Positions 7,719 to 14,904 of a DNA stretch of 49,822 nucleotides are shown in pieces. Numbering within the stretch: position 1 is the stretch's first letter; every line of letters starts with the position of its first letter. The notes under the pieces are model-generated. The model made no database searches, had not been told where the DNA came from, and was given only the letters and a program-made list of their open reading frames with translations. The stretch lies in contig NZ_JAELUG010000039.1 in NCBI RefSeq assembly GCF_016429255.1, positions 1 through 49,822 of the forward strand. The letters are read 5' to 3'. The stretch comes from Rhizobium sp. ASV8. Its GTDB lineage: Bacteria; Pseudomonadota; Alphaproteobacteria; Rhizobiales; Rhizobiaceae. Made by a program: the position numbers and the translations under genes.

Positions 7719-8081
7719 TCAGGCCGCGACGGCGCGATTGCCGAATATGGCCGTCAGGATCTTGCGATCGAAAGGCTTCAGCAAAAAGTCCGTGGCGCCC
7801 GCCCGCTTCCCTGCCATCAGCTTGCGCAAGTCTGCTTCAACGACACAATAATAGATCTTCACGTCCTTGCCGTTCGGCATGGCGCGGATGTTGGTGATGA
7901 GCTCAAGTGCGCCTTCCATGCCTGCATCGACGATCAGGTAATCCGGGATCTCGGCCTGGCAGCGCATCAGTGCTTCCTGGGCATCGCCGGCTTCACTGAC
8001 GAGGAAATCCAGCTCGGACAGGATTCGCTTGCCGACCTTGCGTACGACATCCGAAGCATCCGTTATCATGAACCGCTGCAT
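7719..8081 (-). CDS. Atypical single-domain response regulator next to chpT
   Basis: This 120-residue protein is a stand-alone receiver domain with no output domain. The phospho-acceptor is D52 (LIVDAGM), one acidic residue is kept at D8 (ITDAS, where most receivers have two), and the conserved lysine is K102 in LLKPFD. The Thr/Ser switch position near residue 80 appears replaced, since the segment reads IYYCVVEAD. It is therefore an unusual member, perhaps with altered phosphorylation chemistry. It lies 202 bp downstream of chpT on the same strand with its own terminator. It is not CpdR by sequence. A link to the ChpT/CtrA phosphorelay is inference from position. SD GGGAG is 6 nt before the ATG. 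Confidence 0.8.
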   Translation of the reverse strand: MQRFMITDASDVVRKVGKRILSELDFLVSEAGDAQEALMRCQAEIPDYLIVDAGMEGALELITNIRAMPNGKDVKIYYCVVEADLRKLMAGKRAGATDFLLKPFDRKILTAIFGNRAVAA

Positions 8082-8227
8082 CTAGAACTCCCTGGCACCA
8101 TCAGCCGTCGTTGAACGGCGACATCAAATTGGAACGATAGGACTAGCATGCTAAGGATTCGTTACCGCTACATTATCAATTGCGCGGACAACTATAAGAT
8201 TTATGTCGATGGCTTTACGCCAAATGA

Positions 8228-8257
8228 TAAGCCCGCGGCCATGATCTGGCTGCGGGC
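8228..8257 (-). terminator. Probable terminator of chpT
   Basis: Read on the minus strand, GCCCGC (8257-8252) pairs with GCGGGC (8236-8231), extended inward by GCC/GGC after a mismatch, and is followed by TTATCATTT. It lies 27 bp beyond the chpT stop. Confidence 0.6.
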
Positions 8258-8283
8258 CCAAAACCGCAAATGCAGCGATCCGT

Positions 8284-8931
8284 CTACACGGTCGGTATCT
8301 GCGCGATGAAGGTCAACAATTCCGGCGTTGCGTTGTAGGAGAGCTCCATACCGCTCTCATCCGCCAGCAACACCGTGTAATAGGGCTGGATCGAATGGGC
8401 ATCGACCGCCTCTTCGAGAGTGCCGGAGCAGATCTCGGCGAATTTCGGCGGCACGCGCATCAACCGCCCCTTGGCCGTGATGGTGAACTTGGCATCAAGC
8501 TCGGGATTTTCCAGCGTCACCTCGATATTGCCGCCACGCGGGATCGCGCCATAAGCGACCAGGAAGAGATTGAGCAGCAGCTTGACGCGGTTCTTGGCAA
8601 TGATCGCGCGCGGGCCAACCCAGCTGACTTCGGTCTTCTTCTCCGCAGCGGCGAAATCCTTCGCTGCACGTTCGGCCTCACCGGTATCGATCGACGCGCC
8701 GACCGAGCCGGAGGCACCGAAAGCGAGACGGGCGAATTTCAGGCGGACGGAGGCATTGAGCGCGCTGGTGCGGATCAGATCCATGGCATCGGCGTCGGCA
8801 CCACCCTCGTCGAGCAGCTCCAGGCCATTATTGATCGCTCCGACCGGCGAGATCACATCATGGCAAACGCGGCTGCAAAGCAGCGCGGCCAGATCCGGTC
8901 CGGTCAGAGTGAGGTTTGGATTCTTCGACAT
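8284..8931 (-). CDS. chpT: Histidine phosphotransferase ChpT
   Basis: This 215-residue protein relays phosphate from the hybrid kinase CckA to CtrA (and CpdR in some species). The N-terminal DHp-like helix hairpin carries the phospho-histidine H24 in the signature CHDVISPVGAINNGLELL (about 23-40), and the C-terminal half is the degenerate, non-catalytic ATPase-like domain of the family. Length and architecture match ChpT. The kinase partner CckA is not in the window. It is divergent from eipA, and the shared gap contains a putative CtrA box, so CtrA may control its own phosphodonor. Confidence 0.93.
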   Translation of the reverse strand: MSKNPNLTLTGPDLAALLCSRVCHDVISPVGAINNGLELLDEGGADADAMDLIRTSALNASVRLKFARLAFGASGSVGASIDTGEAERAAKDFAAAEKKTEVSWVGPRAIIAKNRVKLLLNLFLVAYGAIPRGGNIEVTLENPELDAKFTITAKGRLMRVPPKFAEICSGTLEEAVDAHSIQPYYTVLLADESGMELSYNATPELLTFIAQIPTV

Positions 8932-9048
8932 TCATTGTCTCCTGAATGCTGACAAGGCGAAACGCGGTAGAGTCGACGTTGCCATAGCAAAGTTGCCCGA
9001 GGATTGTCACAGGCGCTGTATCGAGCGCCATAATGACACCATATTTGG

Positions 9049-9063
9049 TAAACCGATTGTTAA
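9049..9063 (+). promoter_or_regulatory. Putative CtrA box between chpT and eipA
   Basis: TAAA (9049-9052), seven bases, then TTAA (9060-9063) matches TTAA-N7-TTAA at 7 of 8 bases with exact spacing. In Brucella abortus eipA is reported as a direct CtrA target, which supports the assignment. Confidence 0.6.
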
Positions 9064-9163
9064 GACCATCGACGCAAAATGCATTCATCACCATCAGACC
9101 TTTTCGCACGCGAATCGTCCTGCGATGGATGGGCGCAACGGTCTGAAGGAGGGGGCGAACCAT

Positions 9164-9220
9164 ATGTGGCGCAATCAATCGAGTGCGACCCACATCTGCC
9201 CCCTTTCGCACCGACCATGA
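9164..9220 (+). CDS. Candidate 18-codon leader peptide upstream of eipA
   Basis: An ATG at 9164 is preceded at 8-nt spacing by the strongest Shine-Dalgarno in this region (AAGGAGGGGG, 9147-9156). It opens an 18-codon frame, MWRNQSSATHICPLSHRP, ending in TGA at 9218-9220. The stop lies only 7 bp before the likely eipA start at 9228, in a different frame, and eipA itself has no comparable SD. This suggests translational coupling or a leader peptide. It could also be a chance frame. Confidence 0.4.
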   Translation: MWRNQSSATHICPLSHRP

Positions 9221-9227
9221 TGAACGG

Positions 9228-9851
9228 ATGACTTTCATGCGCTATGAATTCCTGAAGAGAATGCCAAGCCCCGGCACTAGGACGCTCGGCCTCGGCCTGA
9301 TCCTGGCCATCGCTGCATTCGTGAGTTTCGCATTGCCGGTCCGTCAGGCCGCTGCTGCCGCACCCAACAATCATTATACGGCCCAGGAAATAGTCGATGC
9401 CGGCCATTCCTTCTTCGGCTCCGCCAGCGGCGGCCTGGCCAAAGTGGTCGAGCGAGCCTTCCAGCAGTACGGCCTGCCGAACGGCTACATTCTCGGACAG
9501 GAAGGCTCGGGCGCGTTTCTCGCCGGCCTGACCTATGGCGAAGGCCAGCTGAATACCAAGAATGCCGGCGAGCACTCGCTTTATTGGCAAGGCCCGTCGC
9601 TCGGCTTCGACTATGGCGGTCAGGGCACGCGCGTCATGATGCTGGTCTACGATCTGCCGAGCATCGACAGCGTCTACACCCGCTTTGGCGGCGTCAGTGG
9701 CCAGGCCTTCGTTGTGGCCGGGTTCGGCATGACCGTCCTCAAGAACAACAATGTCGTGCTTGTTCCTATCCGCACCGGCCTTGGCGCACGCCTCGGCGTC
9801 AACATGGGTTACCTCAAGGTTACGCCAAACCCGACATGGAATCCCTTCTGA
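9228..9851 (+). CDS. eipA: EipA-family envelope integrity protein (DUF1134)
   Basis: This protein of about 205 residues is the DUF1134 periplasmic protein called EipA in Brucella, where it supports envelope stress resistance and chronic infection. The N-terminus is a Sec signal peptide: basic MRYEFLKR, a hydrophobic core LGLGLILAIAAFVSFALPV, then an AxA-type cleavage site in QAAAAAPNN. The mature part is rich in glycine and aromatic residues (YGEGQLNTKNAGEHSLYWQG) as in the family. ATG codons at 9228 and 9237 are both possible; 9237 starts directly at the signal peptide. It is divergent from chpT, the same neighbourhood I recall from Brucella. Confidence 0.9.
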   Translation: MTFMRYEFLKRMPSPGTRTLGLGLILAIAAFVSFALPVRQAAAAAPNNHYTAQEIVDAGHSFFGSASGGLAKVVERAFQQYGLPNGYILGQEGSGAFLAGLTYGEGQLNTKNAGEHSLYWQGPSLGFDYGGQGTRVMMLVYDLPSIDSVYTRFGGVSGQAFVVAGFGMTVLKNNNVVLVPIRTGLGARLGVNMGYLKVTPNPTWNPF

Positions 9852-9889
9852 GCTTGATTTAATATCCACTCCCAGGCAGCCGCAGCATT

Positions 9890-9918
9890 GGCCCGCTCAG
9901 ATTGCGGGCCTTTTCTTT
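9890..9918 (+). terminator. Intrinsic terminator of eipA
   Basis: GGCCCGC (9890-9896) pairs with GCGGGCC (9904-9910) around a 7-nt loop and is followed by TTTTCTTT. It lies 39 bp after the eipA stop. Confidence 0.85.
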
Positions 9919-10035
9919 CAGTAGATCCGGCCCTCGCCGGTAAACCATATCCGATTTAAAAGCTTGCCCGTGTACCCAGCCCATGATTATTCATTTTATC
10001 GAGATCGAAAATAACCCCAGGATACTGGCCGCGTC

Positions 10036-11229
10036 GTGATTCAATTTGCTCTTTTGTTCGGATTGGGCTTTCTGACGGCCGCACTTCTGGTCTTTCTCAT
10101 TGCGCCGGCAATCCATCGCCGTATCGTCTGGTTCACCGAAAAGCGCCTGAAGGCCACCATGCCGTTGAGCCCCCAGGAAGTGCGGGCGCAGAAGGATATG
10201 GCACGCGCTCTCTTCGCCGCCGAAAACGCCAGAACCGAACAGGCCCTGACGCAGGAACGCGACAAGACCGTTGCGTTGCAGATCCACAATGGCAAGCTGC
10301 AGCAGGAAGCGAGCCGGCTCGTCAGCGGCAATACCGAGCTTCAGACGCGCATTGACGATCTCGAGGTCGAAGCGGGCGAACTGCGCTCGCGCCTGCGCCG
10401 CGAGGAGAGCTACATAAGCCAATTGAAGTCAGGCATTCATACCGCGGAGCAGGTGAGTGCCGAGAAAGAAGCCGATATCGACGGCCTGCGCAAGCGGATG
10501 ACGAAGATGGCGGCCGATGCCGATAATCTCAAGATCGACCTTGCAACCCGCGAAACTGAAATCGAAAGCCTGAAGCTTCGCATCAATACTTTGCGGGATG
10601 AACGCGATACACTTCGCCAGGATCTGAGCGCTGCAAGCTTGCGCGCGGCGGAGGCCGAGCAATCGCTTCACCAGGAAGGCGACAGGAACAAGCGGCTGGA
10701 AGAGCGACTGGATCGCGAGATCGCCGGCAACGCCGACAAGGAAACTGCGATCGCGCGGCACGCTCAAGACGTTGCCCGCCTGAAGGAACGCCTGGAAGCC
10801 GCCGTCAAGGAGTCGAGGGAAACCAGCAAGGTTTTGCGCGCCGCCGGCATCAACCCACCAAAGAAACCTGCTAAGACACCGAAATTGTCCGCCGTCTCGA
10901 TCATAAAAGATACCGCAGACAATCAGACGAACGCAGCCGAGCCGGAACGAACAGTGGAAGACGACATCGCGCAAATGACGGAAGAAGTCCGCAATCGAGC
11001 CGCCGCCCTCTCCGACCGGCTGGTAAAGGCGCGCTCGCCGGCGCATGAAGATGCCATGCGCGAGGAGATTGCGACGATCGCCGCCAACATGGTGGCATTG
11101 ACGGCCCTCAAGGAAGGCAGCACTTCGCCCATAATCGATCTTCTATCGAAAGATAAAGGCCCCGCCGAAGCAGGCTCGCGCGTCAGCCTTGCCGACAGAG
11201 TGGCCGCATTGCTGCCAAAACATCCCTAG
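10036..11229 (+). CDS. Membrane-anchored coiled-coil protein, function unknown
   Basis: This 397-residue protein starts at a GTG. It has one N-terminal membrane segment (about residues 3-25, FALLFGLGFLTAALLVFLIAP) followed by a long charged heptad-rich region (about 50-275) that should form an extended coiled coil, then a proline/lysine-rich linker and a helical C-terminus ending SLADRVAALLPKHP. Similar proteins occur beside cell-cycle and rRNA-modification genes in rhizobia, annotated as hypothetical. A structural role at the inner membrane is plausible, but no function can be assigned. It is convergent with the SpoU methyltransferase gene. Confidence 0.8.
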   Translation: MIQFALLFGLGFLTAALLVFLIAPAIHRRIVWFTEKRLKATMPLSPQEVRAQKDMARALFAAENARTEQALTQERDKTVALQIHNGKLQQEASRLVSGNTELQTRIDDLEVEAGELRSRLRREESYISQLKSGIHTAEQVSAEKEADIDGLRKRMTKMAADADNLKIDLATRETEIESLKLRINTLRDERDTLRQDLSAASLRAAEAEQSLHQEGDRNKRLEERLDREIAGNADKETAIARHAQDVARLKERLEAAVKESRETSKVLRAAGINPPKKPAKTPKLSAVSIIKDTADNQTNAAEPERTVEDDIAQMTEEVRNRAAALSDRLVKARSPAHEDAMREEIATIAANMVALTALKEGSTSPIIDLLSKDKGPAEAGSRVSLADRVAALLPKHP

Positions 11230-11246
11230 CGGAAAAGCTATCGCCC

Positions 11247-12083
11247 TCAGATCCGTTTGATCCGCGCGGCCATCTCGAAAAGCGCAATACCGCTGGCCGT
11301 TGCAACATTCAGGCTGTCCAGACCGGGAGCCTGCGGAATGCGCACGCTGCCGAAAGCGGACAGAATGCTTTGAGGCAGCCCATCCCCCTCCGTGCCGACG
11401 ACGAGCGCCATACGTTCGCAGGCGGGCACATCGCGAATATCGACCTTTCCTTGCGGAGACAGGCTCCAGATGGCAAAGCCGCGATCGGCCATTGCCGCCA
11501 ACAGGCCAAGGTCACTCGATTGACGGCAATAGGGTAGCGTCAGGATCGAACCGACAGAGACACGCAGCGCCTTGCGATAGAGCGGGTCGCAGCAGCTCTC
11601 GTCAAGCAGGACCGCATCGGCCCCGAAGGCCGCCGCATTGCGGAACATCGAGCCCATATTATCGTGGTTGGAGATGCCGCAGCCGGCAAGCACGAGCGCC
11701 TGTTGCGGCAAGCGGTCGAGAAAGGCGCCAAGCTCGATCTCGCTCTTACGGCGACCGAGCGCAAGAACGCCGCGATGCAGATGAAACCCGACAATGCCAT
11801 CGAGCACCTCCGAGGTCGCCACGTAGACCGGAACATCGGTGGGCAACGCATCGATGATATCGCTCAGTCCGGAAACGCGGTTTCTGAGCAGCAGCACTTT
11901 TTCCGCGACGAAATCCCCGCTCGCAGCATGAGCGCCGGCAAGGAGGCGCAGCACAACCGTTCCCTCGGCAATGAAGCGGCTTTCCCGGCCGGTCAGGTCG
12001 CGTTCACGGATATCCCGGAACTCGGCGATGCGGGGATCGTCGGGATGCGTGATCTCGATGAGCCGGTCGCTCGTCATCATCAT
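11247..12083 (-). CDS. TrmH/SpoU-family RNA 2'-O-methyltransferase
   Basis: This 278-residue SPOUT-fold enzyme is expected to methylate a ribose 2'-OH in rRNA or tRNA using S-adenosylmethionine. The three SpoU motifs are visible in order: NHDNMGSMFRNAAAFGADAV (motif 1), ERMALVVGTEGDGLP (motif 2) and SLNVATASGIALFEMAARI (motif 3, the knot). An N-terminal RNA-binding SpoU_sub_bind-like region precedes them (FIAEGTVVLRLL). The exact target nucleotide cannot be read from the sequence. Three ATG codons in a row mark the start. It follows the small membrane-protein gene with a 4-bp gap. Confidence 0.9.
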   Translation of the reverse strand: MMMTSDRLIEITHPDDPRIAEFRDIRERDLTGRESRFIAEGTVVLRLLAGAHAASGDFVAEKVLLLRNRVSGLSDIIDALPTDVPVYVATSEVLDGIVGFHLHRGVLALGRRKSEIELGAFLDRLPQQALVLAGCGISNHDNMGSMFRNAAAFGADAVLLDESCCDPLYRKALRVSVGSILTLPYCRQSSDLGLLAAMADRGFAIWSLSPQGKVDIRDVPACERMALVVGTEGDGLPQSILSAFGSVRIPQAPGLDSLNVATASGIALFEMAARIKRI

Positions 12084-12087
12084 GCCG

Positions 12088-12465
12088 TCAGTTCGACAGG
12101 GATATGGTCGTCACGATGCGGCCGATAGCATAGTCGAAGATGATGGCCTGCCGCTGGCCGCTGGCGAGCGTACCGTAAAACAGCACCTGATTTCCCGAGA
12201 GCGCCGTGGACTGGACGGTGAAGCCGGCAGGCAACAGCGCCTGAACGGCAGCGGGAGCATCCGAAGGAATATTGGAGGTCGTCTGGCTCGCCGGCTTTGC
12301 CGGTTGCTTCATCGTCTTGTAGACAACGGCGCCGAAGACAGCCATAAGGCTCACCACCATGACAGCCGCAGAGACGATCTGCAGGCGGATCATCTTGCGT
12401 CGGACTTTCTCCAGGGCCGGATCGAGGGGCTTTTCCTCTTGATCGTCTGGCTCGAGATTCGTCAT
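12088..12465 (-). CDS. Small membrane protein (DUF6476-like)
   Basis: This 125-residue protein has an acidic, charged N-terminal tail (about 1-24), one transmembrane segment (about 28-48, IVSAAVMVVSLMAVFGAVVY) and a small periplasmic domain ending in ASGQRQAIIFDYAIGRIVTT. It resembles the uncharacterised DUF6476 family of rhizobia, an assignment made from memory. It is immediately upstream of the RNA methyltransferase gene and divergent from the pseudouridine synthase gene, with only a short shared gap. The function is unknown. Confidence 0.75.
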   Translation of the reverse strand: MTNLEPDDQEEKPLDPALEKVRRKMIRLQIVSAAVMVVSLMAVFGAVVYKTMKQPAKPASQTTSNIPSDAPAAVQALLPAGFTVQSTALSGNQVLFYGTLASGQRQAIIFDYAIGRIVTTISLSN

Positions 12466-12515
12466 CGATGCGTCCTTACTGATTGAGAGCGCCGTTGAGC
12501 GCCGGAGAAATACGT

Positions 12516-13541
12516 TTGAGCGACCCCTTTAAAGAAGCCGCGGACAATAGAAAAGTCCTAACCGCTGACGAAAATGCCGAAGGACGGCTCGATGCGTGGC
12601 TGACGGCTCAGTTCGACAAGGAATTTTCCCGCAATCGCGTGCAAGCGATGATCAAGGAAGGAGCCGTGCTGCTCAATGGCGAAGCGGTCACCGACGCCAA
12701 ACGCAAGGTGCGCTCCGGCGATACCTACGAGATCACGCTTCCCGAGCCCGAGGACCCGACGCCACTCGGCGAGGACATTCCACTCGACGTGCTCTACGAA
12801 GACGATGACATCATCGTCATCTCCAAGCCTGCCGGACTTGTCGTCCACCCCGCCGCCGGCAATTGGACGGGCACTCTGGTCAACGCGCTGATCCACCATT
12901 GCGGCGACAGCCTTTCCGGCATCGGCGGCGTACGCCGGCCGGGCATCGTCCACCGGCTGGACAAGGACACGACCGGCGTCATGGTCGTGGCCAAGAACGA
13001 TATCGCCCACCGTCACCTGTCGCTGCAATTTGCCGATCACGGCAGAACGACATCGCTGGAGCGCGCCTATCAGGCGATCGTCTGGGGCCGTCCGCGCCAG
13101 CTCATCGGCACCATCGACGCGCCGTTGGGACGCTCGAGCACCGACCGCACGCGCCGTGCGGTCAAGCGGCCCACCTCGCAGGATGCCGACGAGGCTATCA
13201 CGCATTACGAAGTGCTGGAGCGCTTTCACGAAGGGCCCGATGCAACCGCCCTCGCCTCGCTGGTCGACTGCCACCTCGAAACCGGCCGGACGCATCAGAT
13301 CCGCGTGCACATGGCGCATATCGGCCATCCGCTGCTGGGCGATGGCGTCTATGGCGGTGGCTTCAAGACCAAGGCCAATCTCCTGCCGGAGGCGGCAAAG
13401 CAGGTCGTGAACCGCTTCACTCGCCAGGCGCTCCATGCCTACATGCTGCAGTTCGAACACCCCCGAACCGGCGAGATCATGCACTTCGAAGCGCCACTGC
13501 CCGACGACCTGGCGGAGTTGGCGGAAGCCCTGCGGGCCTAG
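12516..13541 (+). CDS. RluA-family pseudouridine synthase (RluD-like)
   Basis: This 341-residue enzyme isomerises uridine to pseudouridine in RNA. An N-terminal S4 RNA-binding domain (about 30-90, with DAWLTAQFDKEFSRNRVQAM) precedes the catalytic domain, whose active-site aspartate lies in the motif GIVHRLDKDTTGVMVVAK. The conserved ETGRTHQIRVHMAHIGHPLLGD segment follows as two adjoining motifs. Length and S4 domain favour the RluD/RluC group acting on 23S rRNA. No ATG fits; I chose the TTG at 12516 because GGAG (12504-12507) sits 8 nt upstream. A TTG at 12483 is possible. Confidence 0.9.
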   Translation: MSDPFKEAADNRKVLTADENAEGRLDAWLTAQFDKEFSRNRVQAMIKEGAVLLNGEAVTDAKRKVRSGDTYEITLPEPEDPTPLGEDIPLDVLYEDDDIIVISKPAGLVVHPAAGNWTGTLVNALIHHCGDSLSGIGGVRRPGIVHRLDKDTTGVMVVAKNDIAHRHLSLQFADHGRTTSLERAYQAIVWGRPRQLIGTIDAPLGRSSTDRTRRAVKRPTSQDADEAITHYEVLERFHEGPDATALASLVDCHLETGRTHQIRVHMAHIGHPLLGDGVYGGGFKTKANLLPEAAKQVVNRFTRQALHAYMLQFEHPRTGEIMHFEAPLPDDLAELAEALRA

Positions 13542-13909
13542 CCCCCGCAGTGAACCTGGCCAGCTGGACGCATCTGCCTTAACGCCCTATAATAAGGGCG
13601 CTAGGACCGGAGTCCGGTGAGCATTCCCTTACCGAAAACGCCGATGCGTTTTTGGAAGTAGACACGATTGGGGATGGCTGTGCCGGAGCATTCGGGAGGA
13701 TAATCCCAAGGGCGGCATTACGGCGGGACCGGTGGTCACGCTGCTATAACACTTGCGTGACCACATCCTTGAATCACGGTTTCGCCGTACTTATCTCTAT
13801 GTTGGTTAAGTGCGGGGTCCCAGGACCCGTACGCCTTGGTCCGCTTCGCAGAAGGCGCGCAAATACGCCCCCAGAAGGAACCAAATCTCGAATAGGAGGG
13901 TGCACAATC
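13542..13909 (+). promoter_or_regulatory. rpoH upstream region
   Basis: This 368-bp gap holds no convincing gene. CGCCCT (13583-13588)/AGGGCG (13595-13600) and ACCGG/CCGGT just after it form hairpins behind the pseudouridine synthase gene. A candidate promoter has -35 CTTGAA (13768-13773), a 17-bp spacer and TTATCT (13791-13796). CTTGAA is the heat-shock -35 element of rhizobia, which would imply autoregulation, but the -10 match is only partial. Confidence 0.45.
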
Positions 13910-14818
13910 ATGGCCCGTAATACCTTACCGTCCATTGCTGCCGGAGAAGCCGGCCTCAATCGTTATCTGGACGAGATCCGCAAGTTCCCGATGCTGGAAC
14001 CGCAGGAAGAGTACATGCTCGCCAAGCGCTATGCGGAACATGCCGACCGTCAGGCCGCTCACAGGCTCGTCACCAGCCATCTGCGCCTCGTGGCGAAGAT
14101 CGCCATGGGCTACCGCGGCTACGGCCTGCCAATCGGCGAAGTCGTTTCGGAAGGCAATGTCGGCCTGATGCAGGCCGTGAAGAAGTTCGACCCGGAACGT
14201 GGCTTCCGCCTGGCAACCTACGCCATGTGGTGGATCAAGGCCTCGATCCAGGAATATATCCTGCGCTCGTGGTCGCTCGTTAAGATGGGCACCACCGCCA
14301 ATCAGAAGCGTCTGTTCTTCAACCTGCGCCGCCTGAAGGGCCGTATCCAGGCCATCGACGATGGCGACCTGAAGCCGGAACACGTCACCGAGATCGCCAC
14401 CAAGCTGAACGTCTCGGAGGAAGAGGTCATTTCGATGAACCGCCGCCTTTCCGGTGACGCTTCGCTGAATGCACCGATCAAGGCTTCCGAAGGCGATTCC
14501 GGCCAGTGGCAGGATTGGCTCGTTGACGACCATGACAGCCAGGAAGACGTGCTGATCGAACAGGACGAGCTTGACACGCGTCGCCGCATGCTGGCTCGCG
14601 CCATGGGTGTCCTGAACGATCGCGAACGGCGTATCTTCGAGGCTCGCCGCCTGGCGGAAGATCCGGTAACGCTGGAAGACCTCTCGGCCGAATTCGACAT
14701 CAGCCGCGAACGTGTCCGCCAGATCGAAGTCCGTGCCTTCGAAAAGGTTCAGGAAGCCGTGCAAAAGGATGCACTGGAGCGTGCCAAGGCGCTCCGCGTT
14801 GTCGAAGCGACGGCGTAA
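13910..14818 (+). CDS. rpoH: Heat-shock sigma factor RpoH (sigma-32)
   Basis: This 302-residue sigma-70-family factor directs transcription of heat-shock and stress genes. Regions 1.2-2.4 are clear, with EGNVGLMQAVKKFDPERGFR and LATYAMWWIKASIQEYILRS, followed directly by the RpoH-specific box QKRLFFNLR at residues 132-140. Region 4.2 (SAEFDISRERVRQIEVRAFE) is the -35-binding helix-turn-helix. The ATG at 13910 has an excellent SD (AGGAGGG, 13894-13900). Rhizobia often carry two copies; the N-terminus MARNTLPSIAAGEAGLNRYL resembles RpoH1, which is a judgement from memory. Confidence 0.96.
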   Translation: MARNTLPSIAAGEAGLNRYLDEIRKFPMLEPQEEYMLAKRYAEHADRQAAHRLVTSHLRLVAKIAMGYRGYGLPIGEVVSEGNVGLMQAVKKFDPERGFRLATYAMWWIKASIQEYILRSWSLVKMGTTANQKRLFFNLRRLKGRIQAIDDGDLKPEHVTEIATKLNVSEEEVISMNRRLSGDASLNAPIKASEGDSGQWQDWLVDDHDSQEDVLIEQDELDTRRRMLARAMGVLNDRERRIFEARRLAEDPVTLEDLSAEFDISRERVRQIEVRAFEKVQEAVQKDALERAKALRVVEATA

Positions 14819-14852
14819 CGCTTCCGCTCAACGCATTTGAGCGATCGAATAG

Positions 14853-14880
14853 AAAAAGGCGGGCCGCAAGCCCGCCTTTT
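14853..14880. terminator. Bidirectional terminator between rpoH and the His/Glu-rich gene
   Basis: AAAAA (14853-14857) precedes GGCGGGC (14858-14864), which pairs with GCCCGCC (14870-14876), followed by TTTT. The A and T runs on both sides allow termination in either direction between these two convergent genes. Confidence 0.9.
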
Positions 14881-14904
14881 GCATGTCTATTGATTGCGTG
14901 ACGC

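Larger units (their letters stand above)
8932..9227. promoter_or_regulatory. Divergent chpT / eipA regulatory region
   Basis: The region holds a putative CtrA box (9049-9063), a GAnTC site GAGTC at 8970-8974 near the chpT start, and a short SD-led reading frame at 9164-9220, all listed separately. No other gene is seen. Confidence 0.6.

Noticed and set aside
7719..8081. Identifying the receiver next to chpT as CpdR
   Set aside because: The sequence lacks the CpdR pattern (for example no canonical acidic pair and different C-terminus), so only a generic receiver call is justified.
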